In this document: positions 1 through 6,766 of the stretch, piece by piece
Layout of the letters: each line of letters opens with the position of its first letter
Position numbering within the stretch: position 1 is the first letter of the stretch
From: Albirhodobacter sp042466415
GTDB lineage: Bacteria; Pseudomonadota; Alphaproteobacteria; Rhodobacterales; Rhodobacteraceae
NCBI RefSeq assembly: GCF_042466415.1
Contig: NZ_JAXHCH010000003.1
Span: 62,001-126,000 of the forward strand
DNA length: 64,000 nucleotides
Reading direction: 5' to 3'
The notes under the pieces: generated by a model
The model's database searches: none
What the model was told of the DNA's origin: nothing
The model's input: the letters and a program-made list of their open reading frames with translations, nothing else
Program-made: the position numbers and the translations under genes

Positions 1-702
1 GCACAAGCCAGGCGCGCCGCGCTCGCAAACCCAAGCATCGGAATAGAATTTATCGGTCACAGTGGTGTCGTGGCTGCCGGTGCCTTGCATCCCCGATACA
101 TCCCAGCATTCGATGATGTCCACCTCTTGCGCGGGCGCCACCGCCATCATCACCGTGGGTGGCGCGCCTGTTTCGCCGCCCTGCGGTGCGCCCTCGATGC
201 CGACGCCGATCCAATCGGCCCCCATGCAGCCGGAGGCAAATTTCCAACGTCCCGACACGATCCAGCCGCCCTCGACGCGCCGCGCTTTCTGGACCGGATG
301 CAGCCCCCCTGCGAAGACCTGATCGGGGCCGTTTGCATACATCACTTCCTGCGCCTCAACGGGCAACGCGGCCGTATAGGTGTTGGCGGAGCCAAAGGCC
401 GAGACCCATGCCGCAGACCCGTCGACGGTCGCGATTTTATCCACCATTTTCAAAAAGTGGTGCGGGGCCAAGGCATCGCCGCCAAAACGGGTGGGCGTCG
501 CAGACCGGAAGATGCGGGCCTTTTTCATCAACGCGATGATATCGCGCGGCACGTGACGCCGTTCTTCGAACTCGGCCCGCCGGTCGGAGATTGCATCTAG
601 TAATTGCTTGAATTCTAAAGTTTCGGTAAGCTTGGAGAAATCGACGACCTCGTCAGTATGGTCAGTAATGCCGTTGAAATCATCATGTGCTGGCGTGTTC
701 AT
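1..702 (-). CDS. Flavin-dependent monooxygenase, acyl-CoA dehydrogenase fold (IacA/IifC-like), C-terminus cut by window edge
   Basis: Only the first 234 residues lie in the window. The protein looks like a group D flavin monooxygenase built on the acyl-CoA dehydrogenase fold: an N-terminal helical part, then GGWIVSGRWKFASGC at about 145-159 and WDVSGMQGTGSHD at 200-212, both typical of the middle beta domain. Such enzymes (IacA for indole-3-acetate, IifC for indole, HsaA, DszC) take reduced flavin from a separate reductase and hydroxylate a ring. A flavin reductase gene starts divergently 190 bp away, which fits. The start is the ATG at 702. No signal peptide is seen. The indole-type substrate is inferred from the island's content; other aromatic substrates are possible. 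Confidence 0.75.
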   Translation of the reverse strand, partial: MNTPAHDDFNGITDHTDEVVDFSKLTETLEFKQLLDAISDRRAEFEERRHVPRDIIALMKKARIFRSATPTRFGGDALAPHHFLKMVDKIATVDGSAAWVSAFGSANTYTAALPVEAQEVMYANGPDQVFAGGLHPVQKARRVEGGWIVSGRWKFASGCMGADWIGVGIEGAPQGGETGAPPTVMMAVAPAQEVDIIECWDVSGMQGTGSHDTTVTDKFYSDAWVCERGAPGLC

Positions 703-892
703 AGCTGCATCCCCTTTGTTGATATAACTATAAGGGCTAAAACTATTTCATAAATCAAATTCATTATGGAGATAGTCCGAATGAATCTGATGTATGTGCG
801 GCCCCCGTCGCATGGCCCCCGTTACCGGTTGCGCCGCGCGCGGGGCGTTCCACGTTGAGACACCACTTCGCGCCCATAAAACAGGATTGCTC
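703..892. promoter_or_regulatory. Divergent intergenic region, monooxygenase / flavin reductase
   Basis: This gap separates two divergent starts. The part near 720-775 is strikingly AT-rich compared with its surroundings, with TATAAC and TATAAG-like hexamers, so promoters for one or both genes probably lie there. I could not assign a convincing -35/-10 pair or an operator. Confidence 0.4.
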
Positions 893-1498
893 ATGGATCA
901 TAAATTCTTCGACTTTGCCGCGCTCAGCCCTGCGGATCGGTATGGCCTCATGGCAAATGCCGTGACCCCGCGCCCGATTGCTTTCGTCACCACGATGAGC
1001 GCTGACGGTATTGCGAATGCGGCGCCGTTTTCGTTTTTTGGCCTTCTCAGCCATGATCCCGCCACGTTGGCGATCGGGATTGAGGCGCGCGCTGACGGGA
1101 CGCGCAAGGACACGGCGCGCAATCTTCTTGAAACGGGAATGTTCACAGTTCACATCGCGGATACAGCTTTGGCCGCGCAAATGGACGGGTGCGGGGCACC
1201 TTTACCCCCCGAAATCGACGAGCTGGCTGCGATGGGGTTGCAAACTTGCGCGGGGAAAACGGTCAACGTGCCACGCATTGTCTCCGCGCCTGTCGCAATG
1301 GAGTGTCGCCTCCATTCGACGATTGATCTGGGCCCTGCGCGCGATGTCATCTTGGGAACTATTGATGGGTTCTTCCTGCGGGAGGACGCTTTGACCGAGG
1401 CGGGGCGCGTCGATCAAGATATTCTGGATGCGGTGGGCCGTGTTGGCGGCGGGGCCTATTGCACAACGCGCGACCGCTTCCATGCGCCGCGCGGGTAG
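893..1498 (+). CDS. Flavin reductase family protein (NtaB/DIM6 type)
   Basis: A 201-residue FMN-binding split-barrel flavin reductase. TPRPIAFVTT at 25-34 and NAAPFSFFGLLSHDP at 42-56 are the signature stretches of the family, which uses NAD(P)H to supply reduced FMN/FAD to two-component monooxygenases. The divergent gene at 1-702 encodes a monooxygenase of the kind that needs such a partner, as in the iac (IacG) and iif (IifD) indole systems. I chose the ATG at 893, where the conserved domain begins; an in-frame upstream extension to 794 has no family-like sequence. It is followed by a large convergent hairpin. Confidence 0.82.
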   Translation: MDHKFFDFAALSPADRYGLMANAVTPRPIAFVTTMSADGIANAAPFSFFGLLSHDPATLAIGIEARADGTRKDTARNLLETGMFTVHIADTALAAQMDGCGAPLPPEIDELAAMGLQTCAGKTVNVPRIVSAPVAMECRLHSTIDLGPARDVILGTIDGFFLREDALTEAGRVDQDILDAVGRVGGGAYCTTRDRFHAPRG

Positions 1499-1515
1499 CG
1501 GCGCGGGCGTTTGAT

Positions 1516-1571
1516 CCGCTCCCCGATAGTCCCCGCCTTTTCTCGTAGGGGGGGACCATATCGGGGAGCGG
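1516..1571. terminator. Bidirectional hairpin terminator
   Basis: CCGCTCCCCGATA at 1516-1528 pairs perfectly with TATCGGGGAGCGG at 1559-1571. Inside it, GTCCCC at 1529-1534 pairs with GGGGAC at 1551-1556. It sits between the convergent flavin reductase and kynureninase-like genes, so it probably terminates both transcripts. Confidence 0.75.
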
Positions 1572-1579
1572 CCCAAGGG

Positions 1580-2713
1580 TTAGGCAATCAGCTCGGAAAG
1601 CGCTTGCAAGGTTCGCGCCACGCCTGCCTCCGTCGTGATGGGCCCCGGGGACATCCGCAGTGTCTGGCTGCGGCAATCCATGAAGATGTTTTGCGCACGC
1701 AGCTTGGCCACGACATCCGCAGCGGGTGTGGCGTCGGGCAGCGAGACCATCAAACTTCCGCCGCGCCGATCCGCGTCGCGCGGCGTCGCTAACGCCAGCC
1801 CCATCGCATCCAATCCCTCGCAAAGCTGCCCGCACAATCTTCGATTATGGGCAACGAACGTGGCATCATTCTGCCGCATCCGCCATTCCAGCGCAGGCAA
1901 GCTCGCAATCGCGGACAGCGTCGAGGGGGTGCCGTTGTCAAACCGCCGCGCATCGGGCGCAAAGGCGAATTTGTCCAAAGCCCATGAGAACGGATTGTCT
2001 TGCGAGAACCAGCCGCGAAGATCTGGTTCGCAGATTGGGATCAGCTTTTCATCGACATATAGAATGCCCGCGCCCGGTACGCCGCACAGCCATTTCAAGC
2101 TTGTCGAGATCACGAAATCAACCTGCGGTGCGCTGACATCATAGGGCAAGAGGCCCGCGCCTTGAGTGATATCGACGCCGATCAAACTTCCCATGGCGCG
2201 GCCATGGGCAACAAGGCGCGGCAAATCATTCTTGTGCGATGTCGTCGAGCTGATCCATGTCAGCAATGCCAGCGCGACGTTTTCATCCCATTCCGCGATG
2301 AGATCGTCTTCCTCCACCCAATGCGCGCCCTGCCGCAAAGGCACAGTTTGCAGCGCGAAACCGTAGCGATCCGCCAACCCGGACAGCAAGAAGTGAATCG
2401 AGGGGAAGCCATCCTCGGCGACCAGCACTTTTTTGCCGCGAAGCCTGTTATCGGGCAGCGACCCAATCAACGACATCATCGCGGCGGTTACGTTTTCGGC
2501 GGTGGTCAACGTGCCCTTGGGCGCCCGGATAAGCTCCGCCCATAAATCGATAAAGCGCTGTCGCTTTGGCAGGACATCCCCCCATTGCCCGTCATCGAAG
2601 GCCGACCAATTCTTGGAAAATGCCGTAAGCTCGCGCGCGAGATCGGCGTCTTTCTCAGGGTAATGGCCGATCGAATGATACAATAGATATGCGTCGCCAG
2701 AAGATGCTGACAT
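1580..2713 (-). CDS. kynU: Kynureninase-like PLP-dependent hydrolase
   Basis: A 377-residue fold-type I PLP enzyme of the kynureninase/class V group. The motif STSLKWLCGVPGAGI places the Schiff-base lysine at K207, and GVDITQGAG near 179-187 holds the aspartate that contacts the PLP ring nitrogen. GWFSQDNPF followed by ARRFDNGTPS matches the kynureninase C-terminal pattern. Kynureninase splits L-kynurenine into anthranilate and alanine, so this gene could feed anthranilate units into the island. The start at 2713 follows GGAG with good spacing; the upstream extension to 2752 does not. It lies 51 bp after an amino-acid ABC permease gene in the same direction. A related beta-elimination or cleavage reaction on another substrate cannot be excluded. 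Confidence 0.65.
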   Translation of the reverse strand: MSASSGDAYLLYHSIGHYPEKDADLARELTAFSKNWSAFDDGQWGDVLPKRQRFIDLWAELIRAPKGTLTTAENVTAAMMSLIGSLPDNRLRGKKVLVAEDGFPSIHFLLSGLADRYGFALQTVPLRQGAHWVEEDDLIAEWDENVALALLTWISSTTSHKNDLPRLVAHGRAMGSLIGVDITQGAGLLPYDVSAPQVDFVISTSLKWLCGVPGAGILYVDEKLIPICEPDLRGWFSQDNPFSWALDKFAFAPDARRFDNGTPSTLSAIASLPALEWRMRQNDATFVAHNRRLCGQLCEGLDAMGLALATPRDADRRGGSLMVSLPDATPAADVVAKLRAQNIFMDCRSQTLRMSPGPITTEAGVARTLQALSELIA

Positions 2714-2764
2714 AGGTGTCTCCGTAAATAGTGTGGGACGCTGACGCGTCAATTTTGGCGCGGC

Positions 2765-3436
2765 CTAGCGATAGCCGCGCTTGTAATGCTGTTCGAGCCA
2801 GCCCGTGAAACGCACCATCGGCCAAAGAAACGCGATGTAGATCAGGGCGGCGAGCAACAAGGGCGTGGGGTTCGCGAAAAGCGCCTGTGCGTCGGTCGCT
2901 TGTTTCAGCAAATCCCCCATCGTCACCACGGACGCCAGCGATGTGTCTTTCATGATCGACACAACATAGGAGGCCAGAGGTGGGATCATCATGCGAAACG
3001 CTTGCGGCAAAATCACCTTGCGCATCATCGTGAAGAACGAAAGGCCAAGCGCTTGGGAGGCTTCGAACTGGCCTTTGGGCACGGCCTCGATTCCGGCGCG
3101 CACCACCTCGGCCGTATAGGCCGCGAGCACAAGCGACAGCGCAATCGTGGCGGCAACGAAGGCCGAGAAGACGATCCCCGCAAACGGCAGGGCGTAATAG
3201 ACAAGGATCAGCACCACCAGCACCGGAATCGCGCGCATCACATCGGTGAACATGATGGCCAAAAGCCGGAAAGGTTTGGGCCCGTAGAGCCGCACGAGGC
3301 AGATCAAAACGCCGAGAAGTCCGCCGAAGATCGTCGCCGCACTGCCCAAAAGCAGGGTGTTTACGAGCCCCCGCATCAAGATCGGGAACGATCGCCGCAT
3401 GACGTCAAGGTTGAAGAAGATATCAAAAATTTCCAT
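2765..3436 (-). CDS. Polar amino-acid ABC transporter permease (His/Glu/Gln/Arg type)
   Basis: A 223-residue inner-membrane permease with about five hydrophobic segments. The cytoplasmic EAA-type loop EASQALGLSFFTMMRKVILP contacts the ATPase. It belongs with the binding protein encoded upstream (3513-4322) and probably with the ATPase at 5181-5936, which lies on the other strand beyond the GntR gene. Only one permease gene is present, so the channel would be a homodimer. The kynureninase-like gene immediately downstream suggests kynurenine or a related amino acid as substrate (inference). Confidence 0.85.
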   Translation of the reverse strand: MEIFDIFFNLDVMRRSFPILMRGLVNTLLLGSAATIFGGLLGVLICLVRLYGPKPFRLLAIMFTDVMRAIPVLVVLILVYYALPFAGIVFSAFVAATIALSLVLAAYTAEVVRAGIEAVPKGQFEASQALGLSFFTMMRKVILPQAFRMMIPPLASYVVSIMKDTSLASVVTMGDLLKQATDAQALFANPTPLLLAALIYIAFLWPMVRFTGWLEQHYKRGYR

Positions 3437-3481
3437 GTTACGTCCTGCTGTTCTCAGCGCGTCTGCGTCCGATGTGGGCGT

Positions 3482-3505
3482 GGGGCGGATCGGGACATCC
3501 GCCCC
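3482..3505. repeat. Hairpin between binding-protein and permease genes
   Basis: GGGGCGGAT (3482-3490) and ATCCGCCCC (3497-3505) form a perfect 9-bp stem with a 6-nt loop, between the binding-protein stop and the permease start. Such hairpins usually stabilise the upstream binding-protein mRNA or partly terminate transcription. Confidence 0.6.
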
Positions 3506-3512
3506 GGCTGTA

Positions 3513-4322
3513 TCATTCCGCCGATGTCGGAACCGGAAGCGGTGTCACGGTCAGGCTGTCTGCTTCGGGGGCGACGCCGAACCATTTTTCAAAAATGGTC
3601 GCCATCGTGCCGTCGGTTTTCATCGCGGAAATCGCATCGTTGAACGGCATCAGGTTATCGGAGTCTTTCGGCATCATGATGGCAAATTTATCGCCCGTCG
3701 GAACCTCGATGGACACCTGCAGGCCGCTCATTTGCGGTTGGGTGAATGCGTAGCGCAGGCTGACGATGTCGTTGACGGCTGCATCGATCCGGCCATTGCG
3801 CAGATCGGTCAGCATGTTCGCCGTGCCGTCGTAGCTTGCGTAGGAGGCATAGCCCAATTCCGCCTCGCGCTCTTGCAGCCATCCCTCGGGGAAGGAGGTC
3901 GCGATCGAGCCAATCTTTTTACCGGCCAGATCATCAAGGGAGGCGATCTGTGCGCCGTCCTTCGTGCCAACGCCGAGCGCACCGGAGAAATACGGCTGGG
4001 TGAAGGATTGTGCCTCCAGACGCTCATCCGTGATTGTCAGCGATGAAATCACGGCATCCATCCGGCCCGATGCCGTGGCGACGAACAGCGCGCGAAAATC
4101 AAGGCCGCTGATCTCGGCCGTCTTATCAAGGCGCGCGGCGATTTCGTTGATGATATCGACTTCGAACCCCTCGAACTCACCGGCCTCGTTTTTGAATTCC
4201 CAAGGTGGGTTGGCCGGATAGGAGCCGATGTTCAGTGTTCCCTCCGCATGCGCGGCGAAACCAAGGAGGGCAGTCATCGCGGTTGCAGCGATGCCGGACA
4301 TGACGCGTGTTTTGAGTGTCAT
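3513..4322 (-). CDS. Amino-acid ABC transporter substrate-binding protein (family 3)
   Basis: A 269-residue periplasmic protein of SBP family 3. The N-terminus is a classic Sec signal peptide: Lys/Arg, then a hydrophobic Ala-rich run ending AHA at about residue 26. The mature start LNIGSYPANPPWEFKNEAGE and the later GFEVDIINEIA match the ligand-binding lobes of polar amino-acid binding proteins. The ATG at 4322 follows GGAAG at good distance, and the longer reading to 4385 lacks a signal-like start. It is the first gene of the leftward operon with permease and kynureninase-like enzyme, divergent from the GntR regulator. Confidence 0.87.
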   Translation of the reverse strand: MTLKTRVMSGIAATAMTALLGFAAHAEGTLNIGSYPANPPWEFKNEAGEFEGFEVDIINEIAARLDKTAEISGLDFRALFVATASGRMDAVISSLTITDERLEAQSFTQPYFSGALGVGTKDGAQIASLDDLAGKKIGSIATSFPEGWLQEREAELGYASYASYDGTANMLTDLRNGRIDAAVNDIVSLRYAFTQPQMSGLQVSIEVPTGDKFAIMMPKDSDNLMPFNDAISAMKTDGTMATIFEKWFGVAPEADSLTVTPLPVPTSAE

Positions 4323-4508
4323 AATGTACTTCCCGTCTGTTGGAATTGGGTGCGGCGCTTTTTCCAAGATGTGCCGCTTAGCCAAGTCGTAGCCTTGATT
4401 CGTATACTAATTCAAACATTTTCTTTATGCTTAAAATTTATTATTGTATGTTTTACTCGGAAATGCTTATTTTCAATGCAATCATCCGCATACGATAATG
4501 AGGGTCTC
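4323..4508. promoter_or_regulatory. Divergent control region, amino-acid ABC operon / GntR
   Basis: A strongly AT-rich 186-bp gap between the binding-protein start and the GntR start, especially near 4405-4470. It must hold both promoters and is the likely place for GntR autoregulation. I did not find a clear TGGT/ACCA-type GntR palindrome. Confidence 0.45.
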
Positions 4509-5168
4509 ATGCCGCATATGCCGAAGCGCCACATGAAAGATGTGATCTACAACGAATACCTTGGCCGTATTCAGCGCGGCGAGTTGCAAGGCGACGACCG
4601 GCTTGTGGATACGGCGATTGCGGCGGAGTTTAATGTCTCGCGTATGCCGGTGCGTGATGCGCTTATGCGGCTCGCGCATGAGGGGTATCTGGCAAGCTCG
4701 ACGCGCGGTTTCACTTTGCCAGAGCTGTCGCATCGCCAGATCCTTGATATCTTCGAAATTCGCCGCCTGTTAGAGCCCCGCGCCGCCGCCCTTGCGACCT
4801 ATGCGCTCACCGATGAAGATCTGGCGACGATGGAGCAGGCCGTCGCCTTATCTGAGAGCACGATCGAGTCGGGGGATGTCGAGCTGTTGTTCAATGCATC
4901 CGAACAGCTGCGCCGCACCTGGATCATGGCGATTCCCAATCTCGAGCTGCGCGATACGATCCTGCGCTATATGGCGCAAATTCAGGCCGTTCGGCTTGCC
5001 ACTCTCCGCGATTCCGCCTCGCATCACATTTTGGTCGCGTTCCACCGTCAAATGCTCACCGCGTTCCGCAGCCGCAAAGGCGCGGAGGCGGAGCTGCTTA
5101 TTCTGCGCTTCGTCCTTGCGGGTGAGGATAGCTACCTGCGCGTTCGATCCGCACACTCCAACCCTTGA
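4509..5168 (+). CDS. GntR/FadR-subfamily transcriptional regulator
   Basis: A 219-residue regulator. Residues about 10-70 form the GntR winged helix (VDTAIAAEFNVSRMPVRDAL then LAHEGYL). The rest is a helical FCD-type ligand domain with RRLLEPRAAALA. I chose the ATG at 4509 because it lies a few bases after GAGGG; an alternative ATG at 4476 would add 11 non-conserved residues. It sits between the two halves of one ABC transporter: binding protein and permease leftward, ATPase rightward 12 bp downstream. It therefore probably controls uptake and the kynureninase-like gene in response to the imported amino acid or a product. Confidence 0.82.
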   Translation: MPHMPKRHMKDVIYNEYLGRIQRGELQGDDRLVDTAIAAEFNVSRMPVRDALMRLAHEGYLASSTRGFTLPELSHRQILDIFEIRRLLEPRAAALATYALTDEDLATMEQAVALSESTIESGDVELLFNASEQLRRTWIMAIPNLELRDTILRYMAQIQAVRLATLRDSASHHILVAFHRQMLTAFRSRKGAEAELLILRFVLAGEDSYLRVRSAHSNP

Positions 5169-5180
5169 AGGACCTCGCAT

Positions 5181-5936
5181 ATGAAGGATCTCTCGCAAGA
5201 GGCCGCCGCAATCCAAATCGTTGGATTGCAAAAATGGTATGGCAATTTCCATGTCCTGCGCGGCATTGATCTGACCGTCAAGCAAGGCGAACGGATCGTC
5301 ATCGCCGGCCCGTCCGGATCAGGAAAATCCACCCTCATCCGCTGCATCAACCGGTTGGAAACGCATCAGGAGGGGCAAATCATTGTCGACGGCATAGAGC
5401 TGACCGCGGATGTGAAAAACATCAGCAAGGTTCGCTCCGAAGTCGGCATGTGTTTCCAGCAATTCAACCTCTTTCCCCATATGAGCATTTTGGAGAACTG
5501 CATCCTTGCGCCCATGTCGGTCCGTGGCACATCGCGCCGCGAGGCAGAGGAGATCGCTCTGCATTTCTTGGAGAAAGTCCGGATTGCGGATCAGGCTACG
5601 AAATATCCCGATCAACTTTCGGGCGGGCAACAGCAACGCGTCGCGATTGCGCGATCGTTGTGCATGAAGCCGCGCGCGATGCTGTTTGACGAGCCGACAT
5701 CGGCCCTTGACCCTGAAACGATCAAGGAGGTTCTCGATACGATGATTGCGCTTGCCGAGGATGGGATGACGATGATCTGCGTCACGCATGAGATGGGGTT
5801 CGCGCGGCAGGTCGCGGACCGTGTTATCTTCATGGATAAGGGGCTGATCGTCGAAGAAAACACGCCGGAAGCGTTCTTCGATGCCCCGCAACACGACCGG
5901 ACCAAACTGTTTTTGAGCCAGATTTTCGGGCATTGA
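5181..5936 (+). CDS. Amino-acid ABC transporter ATP-binding protein
   Basis: A 251-residue ABC ATPase of the polar amino-acid family (GlnQ/HisP-like). Walker A is GPSGSGKST at 43-51, the Q-loop lies in CFQQFNLFPHMS, the signature is LSGGQQQR near 149-156, Walker B is MLFDEPTSALD, and the switch histidine follows in CVTHEMGF. It starts 12 bp after the GntR gene and is probably co-transcribed with it. It would energise the permease encoded on the opposite strand at 2765-3436, since no other permease is nearby. Confidence 0.9.
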   Translation: MKDLSQEAAAIQIVGLQKWYGNFHVLRGIDLTVKQGERIVIAGPSGSGKSTLIRCINRLETHQEGQIIVDGIELTADVKNISKVRSEVGMCFQQFNLFPHMSILENCILAPMSVRGTSRREAEEIALHFLEKVRIADQATKYPDQLSGGQQQRVAIARSLCMKPRAMLFDEPTSALDPETIKEVLDTMIALAEDGMTMICVTHEMGFARQVADRVIFMDKGLIVEENTPEAFFDAPQHDRTKLFLSQIFGH

Positions 5937-5954
5937 GGCCGCTTGCGAGCGGCC
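5937..5954. terminator. Hairpin terminator
   Basis: GGCCGCT-TGCG-AGCGGCC is a perfect 7-bp stem with a 4-nt loop, starting directly after the ABC ATPase stop. It lies between this gene and the convergent thioesterase gene and could serve both strands. Confidence 0.65.
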
Positions 5955-5973
5955 CCGCATTGAGCCGCCCGCG

Positions 5974-6396
5974 CTATTCCTTGGTAAGCTCGGGATGCAG
6001 ATACTGCATCAGCCCTGCGCGGCAATCGTCCGGCCAGGGATGCGATTTGTGATCCTTCGTCGATGTCATCACGATTAACTGCTCAATCGTCCAGATCACA
6101 TCTTCCCCGACTTTCACGACCGTGAACAAATCCAGCGATGATTTGCCGATTTTGCGCACATGCACGTTGAAATCCAGCATATCGCCATACATCGCAGGTT
6201 TCTTGAATTCGATCGTCATCTTGACGCTCGGCAGGCCGAGGTGACGTTCGAACATCAACTCTTTCCATGTCACGCCAAAGGAGGCGAACATCGCCTCATT
6301 CACATCAACCAGCATTGAGAGATAGGCTGGGTGATACGCGATACCAGTTAGATCGCAATCACCGAAGCGCATCGGTTTGGAGATTTTGAAGGGCAT
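5974..6396 (-). CDS. Hotdog-fold acyl-CoA thioesterase (4-hydroxybenzoyl-CoA thioesterase type)
   Basis: A 140-residue hotdog protein. RFGDCDLTGIAYHPAYLSML near the N-terminus matches the 4HBT pattern, in which an aspartate followed by G-(I/V)-x-(Y/F) lies in the active site. It probably hydrolyses an aromatic or alicyclic acyl-CoA. The ATG at 6396 follows AAGGAA; the extension to 6594 covers intergenic DNA. It is divergent from the 2-aminobenzoyl-CoA monooxygenase/reductase gene, and a related thioesterase lies at 9807-10241, so at least two 4HBT enzymes serve this island. Confidence 0.78.
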   Translation of the reverse strand: MPFKISKPMRFGDCDLTGIAYHPAYLSMLVDVNEAMFASFGVTWKELMFERHLGLPSVKMTIEFKKPAMYGDMLDFNVHVRKIGKSSLDLFTVVKVGEDVIWTIEQLIVMTSTKDHKSHPWPDDCRAGLMQYLHPELTKE

Positions 6397-6766
6397 ATCA
6401 AATTCCTTTTGCACAGGAGGCCATCCGTGGCCAGAGGGCCGGCGCGCCACAACGGGCGGGCGGTTACATAATTTATGTTTAAAATGGATCGGGTTGTCAA
6501 ATGGCACATTTTCTGTGCGCGCCCTCCACAATACCGCGCCAATGCGCCCATTGCCCGTATGTCTTGCATTTTTTTGGGGAATATCGATGGCCATTCGTAC
6601 AGTGAGGCATACATAGTCGCGCGTTTGCAGCGGGCATGGCGCGTGCGGGGATCTTCGGATGCGCAGTTGCGTGATTGGCGTTGACAGGGGTGGGAAGCCA
6701 AACTAACTTTATATTTAAAGTAATTAAGCGCGCGGACAGGTCCGCAGATCAATAAAGGATAGAGCA
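6397..6766. promoter_or_regulatory. Divergent control region, thioesterase / monooxygenase-reductase
   Basis: A 370-bp gap with no convincing gene. Two sharp signals stand out. ACATAATTTATGT (6466-6478) is a perfect 6+6 inverted repeat on the thioesterase side. A promoter with an overlapping palindrome lies on the monooxygenase side and is listed separately. The central part (about 6490-6670) shows nothing I recognise. Confidence 0.5.
6681..6721 (+). promoter_or_regulatory. Sigma-70-like promoter with overlapping operator palindrome
   Basis: TTGACA (6681-6686) is followed after 17 bp by TAACTT (6704-6709), a plausible -35/-10 pair. The inverted repeat ACTTTATATTTAAAGT (6706-6721, arms ACTTTA/TAAAGT) overlaps the -10 and the start region, the usual place for a repressor. 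Similar ACTT(T/G)AA-containing sites precede other genes of the island. Confidence 0.6.

Noticed and set aside
703..892. tRNA or small RNA gene in the AT-rich gap
   Set aside because: No cloverleaf pairing or CCA-like end could be drawn; the gap is better explained as divergent promoters.
2786..3643. Long plus-strand open frame opposite the amino-acid permease and binding protein
   Set aside because: It is highly charged, has no hydrophobic core or known motif, and is antisense to two clear transporter genes.
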